From positions 1-64,000 of the forward strand of contig JAAYDC010000005.1 of assembly GCA_012729455.1 (NCBI GenBank): DNA of 64,000 nucleotides, given 5' to 3'. The notes beneath the pieces are model-generated. The model made no database searches and was not told the DNA's origin. It saw nothing but the letters and a program-made list of their open reading frames with translations. Made by a program: the position numbers and the translations under genes. This document shows, one piece after another, positions 41,347 through 50,393 of this stretch; the stretch's first letter is position 1, and the number at the start of each line of letters is the position of its first letter. The DNA comes from Chloroflexota bacterium (lineage in GTDB: Bacteria > Chloroflexota > Anaerolineae > UBA1429).

Positions 41347-42819
41347 TGAGTGCGGCTGGTGCTTGCGCACAATGCGCAGCACAATGTCGTGCTCGAATTC
41401 GGGCACTGCCAGGTCGACAGGAGTCTCGCCGGCTGTGATCCACACCCCCGGAGAGCTCATGCCCGTGACGGGCGAGTAGCAAAACACGCGATAGTCGCCG
41501 GGTTCGAGCGGCAGCCTGACGCTGCCTGATATGGGCGAGCCCACCCCCGCGTCACGCTCGCGCGCATCCGCCAGGTAAATCACCAGGTCGCTCCCGGCGA
41601 TACCATAGCAGAGCGTCAGAGTATGCTCGGGCTGTTCCAGGAGCAGCTGCTCGATCGGACGGGAGTTTACCAGGTCGAGGCAATGCATAAAGCGCGACAG
41701 GTTACCAAACCAGGTGCGCAGGTAGCGGCTCGATTCGGGCGTGCCGGTTTCCAGGTAGGGCTGGATCGAGAAATCGATCATGTCATAGTGCCCGCCCGAA
41801 AGCAGGGTCACCCAGGCGCGCTTACGGTGGATCGTCCAGCCCATCAGGTCGCGAAAGCGCGAAGCGCAGTTGTCTTCGTCATAGTTGAGCGGCTTGGGCT
41901 CGTTATAGGTCGCCAGGGCATAGTCGCGTACGGCTGCCAGGTTCATCTCAGCCGACATAAAGTTGCCCTGGTGATATTCGATGCCGTCATAGATCGTGCC
42001 CGGCAGGGGATGCATGTTGACGACATCAAAGCCCATCTGCCGAAAGGACTTGTCCGAGGTCTGCCGGAAGGGGTCATAGGTAAAGGCTTCCTGCCCGGCG
42101 ATGAGGTGCTTGTTGGGCAGAGCGCTTTCAGTCTCACGTATGACCTCGATGATGCGCGTTTGCCAGGTATCCACTTCGTCAGGGGTGGGGTAGCTGGCGT
42201 GCTGCCGGAACCCGCCCGGTTCGTTGCATACCTCGATGATCACATTGTCGTAGCGGTTGACCTCTTGCACGATCTTGGCCACGTGCTTGAGCTGATACTC
42301 GACCAGCCTGGGGTGGCGCAGGCTCATGTATTCCGGCCAGGGGATCTGCGGCAGGCCGTTGATGTTGTTCTGGTGGTAGAGCGGGTTGAGCGACCAGCCG
42401 CTTTCGAGATAGGTGTTGGATAAGAGCGTCACCTCAACGATGATGCCATATTCGCTGGCCAGCCCCAGAAAGGTGTGCAGGCGTTGAAAAAACTCGGGGT
42501 TCCAGCGGTCGAGGTCGTACCGGGGGAGCCTGTCAGCTGCCAGACCCTCGCAGCCACGGTAAAAGGGCGAGATATAGTCGGTGCTCTCGGGCTTGCAAGT
42601 CGAGACAGGGTTAATCGAACCTTGCTGCTCACGAAAGAGCATAAACAGGCGTGTCAGGGTCATGTTGTTGGCGGCGGCATCTGCCAGGTAGCGCGCGATG
42701 TTGAAAGGCCGGTTCAGTACCGCGCCGTAATGCTCGGTAGCCGTCAGCAGCACGAGCGGTTTGCCGCGAAATAAAAACAACTTGGGGTTATTGGGGTGAA
42801 TAGAGATCGGTGTGTTCAT
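41212..42819 (-). CDS. GH5-like/DUF4038-like glycoside hydrolase
   Basis: A 535-residue TIM-barrel glycosidase with clan GH-A features: acid/base E200 in VIIEVCNEPGG and probable nucleophile E315 in LNYDEDN. The N-terminal strand HPNNPKLFLFRGKPLVLLTATEHYG resembles DUF4038-type putative glycosidases. A C-terminal beta domain (residues about 420-490) follows. No signal peptide. The last 45 residues (after HDIVLRIVRK) come from sequence antisense to the nuclease gene and have no domain character, suggesting that the original stop codon was lost and the frame reads through. The M55 peptidase gene lies 13 bp upstream. Confidence 0.75.
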   Translation of the reverse strand: MNTPISIHPNNPKLFLFRGKPLVLLTATEHYGAVLNRPFNIARYLADAAANNMTLTRLFMLFREQQGSINPVSTCKPESTDYISPFYRGCEGLAADRLPRYDLDRWNPEFFQRLHTFLGLASEYGIIVEVTLLSNTYLESGWSLNPLYHQNNINGLPQIPWPEYMSLRHPRLVEYQLKHVAKIVQEVNRYDNVIIEVCNEPGGFRQHASYPTPDEVDTWQTRIIEVIRETESALPNKHLIAGQEAFTYDPFRQTSDKSFRQMGFDVVNMHPLPGTIYDGIEYHQGNFMSAEMNLAAVRDYALATYNEPKPLNYDEDNCASRFRDLMGWTIHRKRAWVTLLSGGHYDMIDFSIQPYLETGTPESSRYLRTWFGNLSRFMHCLDLVNSRPIEQLLLEQPEHTLTLCYGIAGSDLVIYLADARERDAGVGSPISGSVRLPLEPGDYRVFCYSPVTGMSSPGVWITAGETPVDLAVPEFEHDIVLRIVRKHQPHSLPVDERDAGQVDLKVGIFVQPAGGGGVSRVDNALTQSSIVAAGA

Positions 42820-42832
42820 GTTATGCTCCTTA

Positions 42833-43609
42833 CTATATCCACAGGTCGGCCAGCGAGTCGGACGTCTTTACATAATTTTGTAAGTCCAGCTGGGTAAAGC
42901 TTCGTCCCAGCAGGTGAACCGGTTCCATCTTTAACGAGACGCGTATTTCCTGGGTGTAGGGCCCTTCTCCCAAACGCATGGGAGAGACCGAGCCATAGCC
43001 ACGGGTGGCCGCGGCGGCGTTCTCGCGGATCAGGGCGCAGGCGTCCGGAGGGGCCAGGTGGCGTGCCAGCTGTGGCCCCAAGCCCACTTTGACGGGCGCG
43101 CCATAGATATTCGGCACCAGAGCGCGCGCTTCGGCCACGGCCGCCTCATCGCCGCTGATAAACGCCGTCGGGATATCATAGCTGCCCGCCAGGGCGGCCC
43201 GGCAGCCGAATTCGCCCATCTCGAGGCCGTTGATCGCAAAACGCTCGATGGTAGAGGATGAATAGGTGTGTGCCAGCACCCCGCGCGCGGTGCCCGCCTT
43301 GGAATGCTGCCCGACAAAAAAGAGCGCATCCCAGCCCTCGCCAAACAGCTCGGGCAGCGGTACCGACACGGCATTAAGCAGTTCACAACCGCTTGGCACC
43401 TGCTCGAAATCGATCGAGCCGGAGCCATGGGCATCCCAGATGCAGATGTGCGCGTCCGCCGCCACCTCGCGGATGCCGTCCAGGCAGGCCAGCAACTCGG
43501 CGGTCGCTAGGCGCACCGCCTGCAGGTACCATGGCGAGTTGCGGTCGCCCTGTTCCCAGCGCCACACACCGCTGGTGCCTTCTATATCGGTGATGATAAA
43601 GATGCGCAT
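42833..43609 (-). CDS. M55-family D-aminopeptidase (DppA-like)
   Basis: A 258-residue zinc peptidase of family M55, which releases N-terminal D-amino acids from peptides, for example recycled wall peptides. Ligand motifs are ITDIEGTSGV (D and E), DAHGSGS, FVGQHSKAGTARGVLAHTYSS and NGLEMGEFG. SGDEAAVAEA completes the signature. Length is close to that of DppA. Start ATG 43609 is preceded by GAGGAGG. It lies 13 bp upstream of the glycosidase gene on the same strand, probably co-transcribed. Confidence 0.88.
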   Translation of the reverse strand: MRIFIITDIEGTSGVWRWEQGDRNSPWYLQAVRLATAELLACLDGIREVAADAHICIWDAHGSGSIDFEQVPSGCELLNAVSVPLPELFGEGWDALFFVGQHSKAGTARGVLAHTYSSSTIERFAINGLEMGEFGCRAALAGSYDIPTAFISGDEAAVAEARALVPNIYGAPVKVGLGPQLARHLAPPDACALIRENAAAATRGYGSVSPMRLGEGPYTQEIRVSLKMEPVHLLGRSFTQLDLQNYVKTSDSLADLWI

Positions 43610-43669
43610 CGCCAACCTCCTCGGGGTGTTGGTCTCATCTTACGAGATGCACCCCATCTGCACAAGCAG

Positions 43670-43698
43670 TTGACGGCAGCCTCGCTTGCGTCTAGAGT
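43670..43698 (+). promoter_or_regulatory. promoter for the aldolase gene
   Basis: TTGACG (43670-43675), 17-bp spacer, TAGAGT (43693-43698), 26 bp ahead of ATG 43725. Confidence 0.65.
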
Positions 43699-43724
43699 AG
43701 CCGCAAACGAGCAAGGAGCGCCAA

Positions 43725-44489
43725 ATGGTTAAGAACGCCTTGAAGGAAAAGTTGCAGAACGGCCAGGTGGTCTACGGACCCTTTATGAACTGCAGTTATG
43801 GGTCTTTTATCGAGATAGTCGGCATGACCGGCTTTGATTATGCCATCATCGACATGGAGCACGGCCCCCTCGAGGTCGAAACCGCCGAGGATCTGTGCCG
43901 TGCTGGGCAGTGTGGTGGACTTGCGCCGATCGTGCGCGTGCGCAAAAACGACGCCCCGCAGATCCAGCGCGCCCTGGATATCGGCTCAGCCGGTGTGCAG
44001 GTGCCGCAGATCGAGACGCGCGCCGATGCCGAGGCTGTCGTGCGGGCCGCTAAATACCAGCCTCTGGGCATGCGCGGTATCTCGTTCTATACCCGTGCCG
44101 GCGATTATGTGGTGCATGGTCAGCAGGGCATCACCGACCGCCTCAACAAAGAACAGATTGTTATCATCCACATCGAGGGGCAGCGCGGTCTCGCCAACCT
44201 GGAAGAGATCGTCACGGTACCCAACATCGACGTGATCTTTTTAGGGCCCTACGATCTGTCGCAGTCTTTTGGCATTCCCGGGCAAGTCAATGACCCACGC
44301 GTGGTGCAGGGCATGGAAAAGGCCGTAAAGGCGATCCGCGCAGCCGGTAAGTTCGCCGGAACCTTTGCGGGCAACCCCGAGGCGGCCAAGCGCTGGGTGG
44401 GCGCGGGCGTGCAGTATATCTCGCTGGGTGTCGACGTGGGCATCTTTGCGGATGCCTGCCGCAACCTGTTGCAGCAAGCCAAAGGATAA
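43725..44489 (+). CDS. HpcH/HpaI-family aldolase
   Basis: A 254-residue class II metal-dependent aldolase of the HpcH/HpaI family, which cleaves 2-keto-3-deoxy or 4-hydroxy-2-oxo acids to pyruvate plus an aldehyde. Motifs are DYAIIDMEHGPLEVETAEDLCRAG, VRVRKNDAPQIQRALDIGSAGVQVPQIET, IIHIEGQRGLANLEEI (metal glutamate), DVIFLGPYDLSQSFG (aspartate) and GVQYISLGVDVGIF. In a carbohydrate region it could act on a sugar-acid breakdown product. AAGGAG precedes the ATG. A glycosidase-like gene follows 17 bp later. Confidence 0.9.
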   Translation: MVKNALKEKLQNGQVVYGPFMNCSYGSFIEIVGMTGFDYAIIDMEHGPLEVETAEDLCRAGQCGGLAPIVRVRKNDAPQIQRALDIGSAGVQVPQIETRADAEAVVRAAKYQPLGMRGISFYTRAGDYVVHGQQGITDRLNKEQIVIIHIEGQRGLANLEEIVTVPNIDVIFLGPYDLSQSFGIPGQVNDPRVVQGMEKAVKAIRAAGKFAGTFAGNPEAAKRWVGAGVQYISLGVDVGIFADACRNLLQQAKG

Positions 44490-44506
44490 TCCGAAAGGAG
44501 CGTAAA

Positions 44507-46468
44507 ATGCCTGGCAGATGGTATGGTGATGACATCTGGTATGGCCTGCATTATGACCTGCACGCCAACCCCAATGATACCGACCTGGGCGCGCATGACG
44601 ATCCGCGCGAACTGGCGGCAACCCTGCGCCTGATGAATCCGCAATGGGTGCAGACCGACTGCAAGGGCGGCGCCGGGCTCACCAGCTGGCGCAGCCAGGT
44701 CAAGAGCGCCTCTGTGGCACCCGGCTTGGTGGGCGATGCGCTGCGTACCTGGCGCGACGCTACCCGCCAGCTTGGCACTCCGCTGCATGCCCACTACATG
44801 TCGCTGTGGGATGGCGCCGCCTGGGAACAGCACTCCGAGTGGCGCGCCGACCTGAGGCTGGTGGATGGCGAGACCAAGCGTCTGTGCCCTCGCAGCGGCT
44901 ATGTCGATGAGCTGGTGATCCCGCAGATGCTCGAAGCCATTGAAATGTACGGCGTCGACGGCTTTTGGGTGGATGGCGAAAGCTGGGCCTTTCAGTTTTG
45001 CTACTGCGATGCCTGCACCAAAGCTTATTTCGAGGCCACTGGCAACAAACCGACCGTGGATGTGAACGACCCCAGCTGGCCTGCCTGGGTTAACTTTCAG
45101 CATGATAGTGTAGTGGCGTTCACCAACCATTACATCGAAGCGGTGCATGCCGTGTACCCCGAGGTGCTCTTTACCTGCGACTATGCCGGGTCGCTGCGCG
45201 ATCCGGGTGAGCCGCGTTTAAAGACCGACTGGCTTTCCTCTGACGTCTGGCGCGATCTTGACGATGTGCGCCAGGAAGCGCGCTTTATGAGCACGCGCGA
45301 TATGCCGTGGGATGTGATGATCTGGGCATTTGACCGCCAGCCGTTTTTACGGGCTGATCATAGCAAGCCCAACCCCTACAACTGGCGCACCCTCGGTGAG
45401 CTGCAGCGCCAGGGCGTGCAGACCATCTGCCAAAACGGCAACCTGCAGGTCTATGAGAACCCCTCGCCGCTGCGCGATGCGCGCCTGGTTCCATGGCGTA
45501 TGGGGCTGCTCGGTCAGCTGGGCGAATTCCTTGCCCCGCGGCGCGCCATGGTGGTAGGCAGCGATCCGGTGCGTCAGGCGGTGGTGCTCAACTCGGAAGT
45601 TCACCTGCGCTCGCAGCCCGTCAAGGACCTCTTTAGCTACGACATTAGCCCGTTGCGCGGGGCGCTCTATAACCTGCTGGATCAGTCGTTGTGCACCGAC
45701 ATCCTCGACGAGTGGGCGCTGATCCCGATCATTGACCAGTATCAGCTGGTGGTGGTGCCTGAGCAGGTGCGCCTTTCGGATGCCATGGCCGACGCCCTGC
45801 GCGCCTATGTGCGCTACGGCGGGAGGCTGCTGGTGAGCGGGGCTGGCATGGTCGAGCGCCTTGGCGCTGACTTTTTAGGGGTTGAGGCATACGGCCAGGT
45901 CGATGACAAGGTCTACTACCTGGCGGCTGGCGGTCAGAGCATCGCCGTGTGGAGCGCCAGCTGGCGCCATGTGAAAGCGACGACTGCGCGCACCCTTTCG
46001 CCTTTACTCGAGAGCCCCTTGCTGGATGACCGCGCAACACCGTATGCGGCTGCCACTGTGCAGGGGTATGGCGCCGGCAAGGTCGCCTATGTGCCGGGCG
46101 ACCTGTTTAAACTCTATGATAGCGACCGTCGCCCGATGCTGCGCAGCGTGGTGGGCGAGATTATCAGCGCGCTGGCGCCGCGCCTGGATGTGGTGGTTGA
46201 CGCTCCCGCCAGTATCGATGTGGTGCTGCGCAAAAAAGAGGGCGCGCTGCAGATCCACCTGCTCAACAAGGTCGAGCAGCCCAGCGGAGCCGTCGCTGTG
46301 CGCCTGCGCATGCCGCAACCGGCCGAGGTTGAGTGTGCCTTTGAGAAGGCCGGCATACACTGGTGCTGGGATGCGGGCGAGCTGGCTATTGAGCTCGAGC
46401 GCGTGGCGGTGCATCTGGCGCTGGTTATCACGCCGCAATGCTGCTGCGAAGGTGGCTACGGGCACTGA
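44507..46468 (+). CDS. large glycosidase-like protein with GATase-like domain
   Basis: A 653-residue cytoplasmic protein. An N-terminal TIM-barrel region resembles alpha-fucosidase/beta-galactosidase-like folds (WYGLHYDLHANPNDTDLGAHDD, YGVDGFWVDGESWAF with acidic residues, FTCDYAGSLRD). A Rossmann-like class-I GATase-type domain of the kind found in trimerisation regions of GH42 enzymes follows (IIDQYQLVVVPEQVRLSDAMADALRAYVRYGGRLLVSG). A C-terminal beta domain closes the protein. Candidate catalytic acids are in VDGESW, but I cannot assign a family. AAAGGAG precedes the ATG. It follows the aldolase by 17 bp and is closed by a strong terminator. Confidence 0.7.
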   Translation: MPGRWYGDDIWYGLHYDLHANPNDTDLGAHDDPRELAATLRLMNPQWVQTDCKGGAGLTSWRSQVKSASVAPGLVGDALRTWRDATRQLGTPLHAHYMSLWDGAAWEQHSEWRADLRLVDGETKRLCPRSGYVDELVIPQMLEAIEMYGVDGFWVDGESWAFQFCYCDACTKAYFEATGNKPTVDVNDPSWPAWVNFQHDSVVAFTNHYIEAVHAVYPEVLFTCDYAGSLRDPGEPRLKTDWLSSDVWRDLDDVRQEARFMSTRDMPWDVMIWAFDRQPFLRADHSKPNPYNWRTLGELQRQGVQTICQNGNLQVYENPSPLRDARLVPWRMGLLGQLGEFLAPRRAMVVGSDPVRQAVVLNSEVHLRSQPVKDLFSYDISPLRGALYNLLDQSLCTDILDEWALIPIIDQYQLVVVPEQVRLSDAMADALRAYVRYGGRLLVSGAGMVERLGADFLGVEAYGQVDDKVYYLAAGGQSIAVWSASWRHVKATTARTLSPLLESPLLDDRATPYAAATVQGYGAGKVAYVPGDLFKLYDSDRRPMLRSVVGEIISALAPRLDVVVDAPASIDVVLRKKEGALQIHLLNKVEQPSGAVAVRLRMPQPAEVECAFEKAGIHWCWDAGELAIELERVAVHLALVITPQCCCEGGYGH

Positions 46469-46486
46469 GCCTGGTCAGGGTTCAAC

Positions 46487-46523
46487 AAACGCCGGCGTGG
46501 ATTATTCTACGCCGGCGTTTTTA
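46487..46523 (+). terminator. strong, probably bidirectional terminator
   Basis: A 12-bp perfect stem (46487-46498 with 46509-46520) and a 10-base loop, with A residues on the left arm and T residues after the right arm. It can therefore serve both the plus-strand gene ending at 46468 and the minus-strand gene whose intact end should be near 46589. Confidence 0.88.
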
Positions 46524-47610
46524 GCACTGCATCAGCTAGGCAACGGCGGGTGAGCCGGTCATTTCGGCGACTTGTTAAAAAAGGCACGCTAGTCTTCAGT
46601 ATTAATGCCCCAGGTTGACGGGCACCGTCTGGTAGCGCTGAGAGCGCCTCATAGGTGTCTTCGCGCGCGTGCGTGGTCCAGTCCATGCGGTCGCGATAGT
46701 GGCTGCCGTATCCCTGGCAGTAAAAGCCCCACGAGCAGCCTTCGACGACGGCTGCCTCGAGGTTGTTGATAAAGATCGAGTCTTCGTTAACCACGATCGG
46801 CTTGGGATGGCGCCGGTATATGTCGGTATGCTTGAGCGCGTGCAGTTTTTGTGCCAGCTGAGTGGCATCCAGGCCGTTACCATGCGGCAGGTGAAAATCC
46901 TCGGCTGCCTGCCAGGCCGGGGTCGGCAGGGTCGGCCCGCCGATGGTCGAGACCGATGCCAACAGCCTGCGCCCGCGCGAGGTGACGCTGTTGGCCACCT
47001 CGATCAGATGATGCACGTTGTTGGGCTGCAGCAGGGTGGGACCTTCAGGCCAGGTGTTGGCGTCATTGACGATATCCAGCAGGATGTTGCGGTAGCCGGT
47101 ATCCAGAAGCCACTGGGTGGCGTTGAGTGTGGCGCGCTCGATGGCGCGGTTGCCCTCCATGCGCGCAGCCTGGCGCCAGTAGAAATAGTTGACGATTACC
47201 ACCATGCCGGCGGCATTAGCGGCTGCCAGCACGCGTTGCATGCGCCGCTGGTAGGCATCCACCAGCTCTCCCTGTGGGGTAAAGGCGGAATTGACATAAT
47301 TTTTATAGACGCGGTCAGTAAAGACCGCGCCGCCCTGTAAGCCTACCGTTACGGCCAGCAGGCCATGCCGGCAGTAGAGCGGCAGGGCAGCACAAAAGTC
47401 GTCGGTGTTGCGTTCGGGATCCCACTGGCCGCTATCGGGGTAAGCCCAACTGGTGCGCGTGCCGGGGTTGGTGTCATCATAGATGGCCTGCACCATACGG
47501 CTGCTGAGCAGCAAGCCATCCATGGGGTGGCCGCGCCAGGTTATGCCCTCATAAGTCGGGCGGCCGTTTATAAGGAACTTAATCCCATCGATCTCGACGA
47601 TCGTTGCCAT
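46507..47610 (-). CDS. TIM-barrel glycosidase-like gene with frameshifted 3' end
   Basis: About 367 residues as read. The body looks intact: FLINGRPTYEGITWRGHPMDG, YRNILLDIVNDANTWPEGP and PKPIVVNEDSIF, where the last could carry a nucleophile glutamate. The usual acid/base position is N-D rather than N-E (IVNDAN). After YEALS the conceptual translation becomes low-quality. Two neighbouring frames instead read GYQTVPVNLG and then INTED with a stop at 46591-46589. Two extra bases would explain this, one near 46630 and one in the GGGG run near 46610. The apparent stop at 46507 lies inside the terminator stem, also suggesting it is not real. Start ATG 47610 follows GGAGG. Confidence 0.65.
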   Translation of the reverse strand: MATIVEIDGIKFLINGRPTYEGITWRGHPMDGLLLSSRMVQAIYDDTNPGTRTSWAYPDSGQWDPERNTDDFCAALPLYCRHGLLAVTVGLQGGAVFTDRVYKNYVNSAFTPQGELVDAYQRRMQRVLAAANAAGMVVIVNYFYWRQAARMEGNRAIERATLNATQWLLDTGYRNILLDIVNDANTWPEGPTLLQPNNVHHLIEVANSVTSRGRRLLASVSTIGGPTLPTPAWQAAEDFHLPHGNGLDATQLAQKLHALKHTDIYRRHPKPIVVNEDSIFINNLEAAVVEGCSWGFYCQGYGSHYRDRMDWTTHAREDTYEALSALPDGARQPGALILKTSVPFLTSRRNDRLTRRCLADAVLKTPA

Positions 47611-47646
47611 CCACAACCTCCTTGTTGTTGATGAGGTGCAACGGTC

Positions 47647-48978
47647 TTAACGCGATTCAAACAGCACCGTGGCGTAGGGCGCCAATGTCAGCGTGATCTC
47701 GCTGAGGCCCCTGAACTGGGCGGCCTGCTCCAGATTGTGGGTTTCGTCCAGCACCAGTTGGGTGGTGAGGTTGTCACACCCCAAACCCTCGAAGCGGATC
47801 TCGACCTCTTTGGGTTCGTCGCTGGTGTTGACGAGCAGACTGGCCTGTCGGCCGTCACCGCTGGCAGCGCAGGTGTAGAGCTCATCATCCTCGGCGCTTG
47901 CGGCAACCGCCTGGCCCAACGTATAGAGCACGTTGAACGCCTTCAGGCTGTAGTAAGCCTTGAACGGCTGGAGCTTGACCGGATCCCACAGACCGCCATA
48001 GGTCGTGTTAATTTGTCCGTCGTAATACATCAGCATATCGACGGCATCGTTCTGCATGGCACAGATCATCCCCAGGATATTGGCACTGTCGCGCAGGGTG
48101 CCGCGATACTGGATGCCCGGGTTCCATTCGTTGAGGATGCTTTCGGTGTGCGGGAAGCCATGCTCATCAAGCGTCTGGCGCACAAAGGCGGCGTACTGGC
48201 GCGTCTCGGTGATGTTGCCATAGCTGTGCCACGAGAAAAAGTCGAGCGGACTGGCGTGCGCCGGCGACTTGATATAATCCAAAAACTCGTGAAAGTAGTC
48301 GACAAAATACTGGGTGCGGGCTGAGATGGGGCTCTCGCCCAGTCCCTTCTTGAGCACGGCGTAAAAACCGCAGCTGGCATATCCACCCACTTTGATGTTG
48401 GGGAAGCGCGCCTTCAGGTGGTTGGCAGTGGTCTCGTAGAGCGCAAAATACTGCTCTTTGGTGCCTTTCCACATCGGGTTTTCGTCCACGTTCGGCGAGT
48501 TTTCGGGTTCGTTCCAGATCTCCCAATAGGTGATGCCGTGCTCGAACCCATCCGCCCAGCCCTCGTTATAGTGGCGGATAATGCCCTCGCAGATGTGCGC
48601 CCACTTTAGGTTATCCTTGGGCGGGAAGATGTGGTAGGCCTTGATGCGGTTCGAGTTCTCGATCGAGGCGCCTAGGCGGTAAAATGGTTGGGTGCCGTTC
48701 TTGATCAGGGTCGACAGCAACCAGTCGGTAAAGGCAAAGTCGTAAGCGGCGGGGTCGTCGGGATCAGCATCGAAATCGCGAAAGATGCATTCGATATCCA
48801 CAAATACCGAGCTGCCAAACGGGTAACCTGTGTCGTGCAAGCGGGCATAGGGGATGCCGGCTTCTTTGAGCTTGGGGAAGAGGATCTCCTGCGTCTCCCA
48901 GATAGGGCCGTTGTTGATGCAATGCATCGGCTTGACCGGACCGGTAACCTTGCGATAGTCGATTGTAACGCGGCTCAT
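47647..48978 (-). CDS. GH39-like glycoside hydrolase (beta-xylosidase-type)
   Basis: A 443-residue clan GH-A enzyme with acid/base E157 in TYWEIWNEPEN and nucleophile E284 in ESILNEWNPG. Additional family-like features are PYARLHDTGYPFG near the N-terminus, LDFFSWHSYGN, and a C-terminal beta-sandwich (ASLLVNTSDEPKEVEIRFEG...APYATVLFE). Family 39 enzymes hydrolyse beta-xylosides or iduronides; specificity is not resolved. No signal peptide. Start ATG 48978 has GAGGTG upstream, while the longer in-frame version lacks one. It precedes the frame-damaged gene by 36 bp on the same strand. Confidence 0.82.
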   Translation of the reverse strand: MSRVTIDYRKVTGPVKPMHCINNGPIWETQEILFPKLKEAGIPYARLHDTGYPFGSSVFVDIECIFRDFDADPDDPAAYDFAFTDWLLSTLIKNGTQPFYRLGASIENSNRIKAYHIFPPKDNLKWAHICEGIIRHYNEGWADGFEHGITYWEIWNEPENSPNVDENPMWKGTKEQYFALYETTANHLKARFPNIKVGGYASCGFYAVLKKGLGESPISARTQYFVDYFHEFLDYIKSPAHASPLDFFSWHSYGNITETRQYAAFVRQTLDEHGFPHTESILNEWNPGIQYRGTLRDSANILGMICAMQNDAVDMLMYYDGQINTTYGGLWDPVKLQPFKAYYSLKAFNVLYTLGQAVAASAEDDELYTCAASGDGRQASLLVNTSDEPKEVEIRFEGLGCDNLTTQLVLDETHNLEQAAQFRGLSEITLTLAPYATVLFESR

Positions 48979-49110
48979 TGTTGGCACCTCACTGTGATGT
49001 GGGATCATTGTATCCGACCATGCACCCAGTCGCAATGTGCCAACTGCGTAGGAGGTAGGTAGCTTGGACTTGAACCAGATGGCTGTGTCCTACTATGGTG
49101 GGTAAAAGCA

Positions 49111-49138
49111 TTGACGAGATCATACAAGCTGTTATAAT
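49111..49138 (+). promoter_or_regulatory. strong promoter with a long leader
   Basis: TTGACG (49111-49116), 16-bp spacer, consensus TATAAT (49133-49138). The next supported start codon on this strand is GTG 49418, giving a leader of about 270 bases. Confidence 0.65.
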
Positions 49139-49145
49139 CGGTTAG

Positions 49146-49405
49146 GGAGTTTGCTGATGGAACGGATAGGGCTAACTATCCACTATGTCCATTCCTGGAC
49201 GTGATGTGATATCAGTTTTGATGTTTGTAAGCCGTTTTAAACCTTGGTTGTTAAAGATAAGCATTAACATATCTGTTAAAGACACTGGATATTCCGTTAT
49301 TTAGTTATTTACAATTGTCTGCGTCTCTATATATACGTGGTTTCAATCCTGCTAGCTGGTCATGGGGGAAAGCGGTCAGCTGCTGAGACGTATAATGCAC
49401 CTGCT
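49146..49405 (+). other. AT-rich non-coding leader upstream of lipoprotein operon
   Basis: About 260 bp without a convincing gene, notably richer in A/T than its surroundings, especially 49201-49335 (runs such as GTTTTAAACC and GTTATTTAGTTATTTAC). I found no tRNA, clear riboswitch core or strong rho-independent hairpin. It could be a structured 5' leader or an AT-rich regulatory zone. A very weak second promoter-like patch (TATATATACG, 49328-49337) lies near its end. Confidence 0.4.
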
Positions 49406-49417
49406 GGGAGGTTGAAT

Positions 49418-50389
49418 GTGACACGCACCAAAGCAATCCTGCTCCTCATCGCCCTTGTCGTGCTCACGGCTGGGTGCTCCATGATCCTGCCAAAACCCGA
49501 GCTAACGCCTACAGCGGTGCGACCCGTCAAGCCGACCGCGGTCACCAATCCGTTTGTTGGCTATTGGCAGGTTGAGGAAATCAGCAGCGAGGAAGGCACC
49601 TTGAGCGCCGATGAGATGGCGGAACTGGGTATGCCGGTCATGGTGCTGGATGTGCGTGATGACCAGACTGCCTATGCGCTCGCTGATGACGGATCCAGCG
49701 AACAGGCAACCTGGGAGCAGGTAAACGCTACCACTTGGACGCTCATGACGTCTTCGGGCGACCTCGAGGCGCGCCTGCATGGCAACCAGCTCGAGCTCTT
49801 TGATGACAATGATGGCAGTACGACGCTCTTGGTACGCATTGCCAAGCTGCCCTTTGAGGCTGACAGTGGAGATACCGCGCCGCGCCCGACTGCAGGTGAT
49901 GGAGAGCGATGGAATGGCTTGTGGTACGGTTTTATCGCCACCAGGCCCGCTGACAGCTATTTGGATAGTGACGAGAGGATCTTTGATGTATTCGTGGTTA
50001 TCGAGATCAACGGCTTGCCCACCGACCGCATGTTAGTCTACCGAGAAAATGCTAATGAGCCGTTCATCGAAGCCTATGTCAAGGGCGACGACGAACACCT
50101 TGAGGTTGAGGAAGGCATGCTGTGGGATATGCCCATCAACCCAAAATTCTGGTATTTAATGCCATTACCGACCAACGAGGACAATCGGCTGGTGGTGTTC
50201 GATACCTACATCGACCCAACCGACGATACCAACCAAATCGACCTGTTTCTTTATCTGCGGCCGTTCGGAGAGGTATGGAGCGAAGAGATCGAAGATGATG
50301 AATATCTGCCGCCCAGCTATGACCTATACACCGACGCACTGGCTGAGGGGTACCTGACCCTGGAGGGGCCTCCGTTCACGCTCAAATAA
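49418..50389 (+). CDS. secreted lipoprotein, unknown
   Basis: A 323-residue lipoprotein. The signal MTRTKAILLLIALVVLTAGC has a lipobox (LTAGC) with the lipidated cysteine at residue 20, followed by a Pro/Thr linker (PKPELTPTAVRPVKPTAV). The mature protein appears to contain two similar-sized beta domains. The first (NPFVGYWQVEEISSEEG...LYALADD-type strands) resembles small lipocalin-like extracellular domains. The second begins RWNGLWYGFI. It is very acidic. I chose GTG 49418 because GGGAGG (49406-49411) lies 6 bases upstream and the signal peptide then begins correctly. Confidence 0.75.
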   Translation: MTRTKAILLLIALVVLTAGCSMILPKPELTPTAVRPVKPTAVTNPFVGYWQVEEISSEEGTLSADEMAELGMPVMVLDVRDDQTAYALADDGSSEQATWEQVNATTWTLMTSSGDLEARLHGNQLELFDDNDGSTTLLVRIAKLPFEADSGDTAPRPTAGDGERWNGLWYGFIATRPADSYLDSDERIFDVFVVIEINGLPTDRMLVYRENANEPFIEAYVKGDDEHLEVEEGMLWDMPINPKFWYLMPLPTNEDNRLVVFDTYIDPTDDTNQIDLFLYLRPFGEVWSEEIEDDEYLPPSYDLYTDALAEGYLTLEGPPFTLK

Positions 50390-50393
50390 GGCG

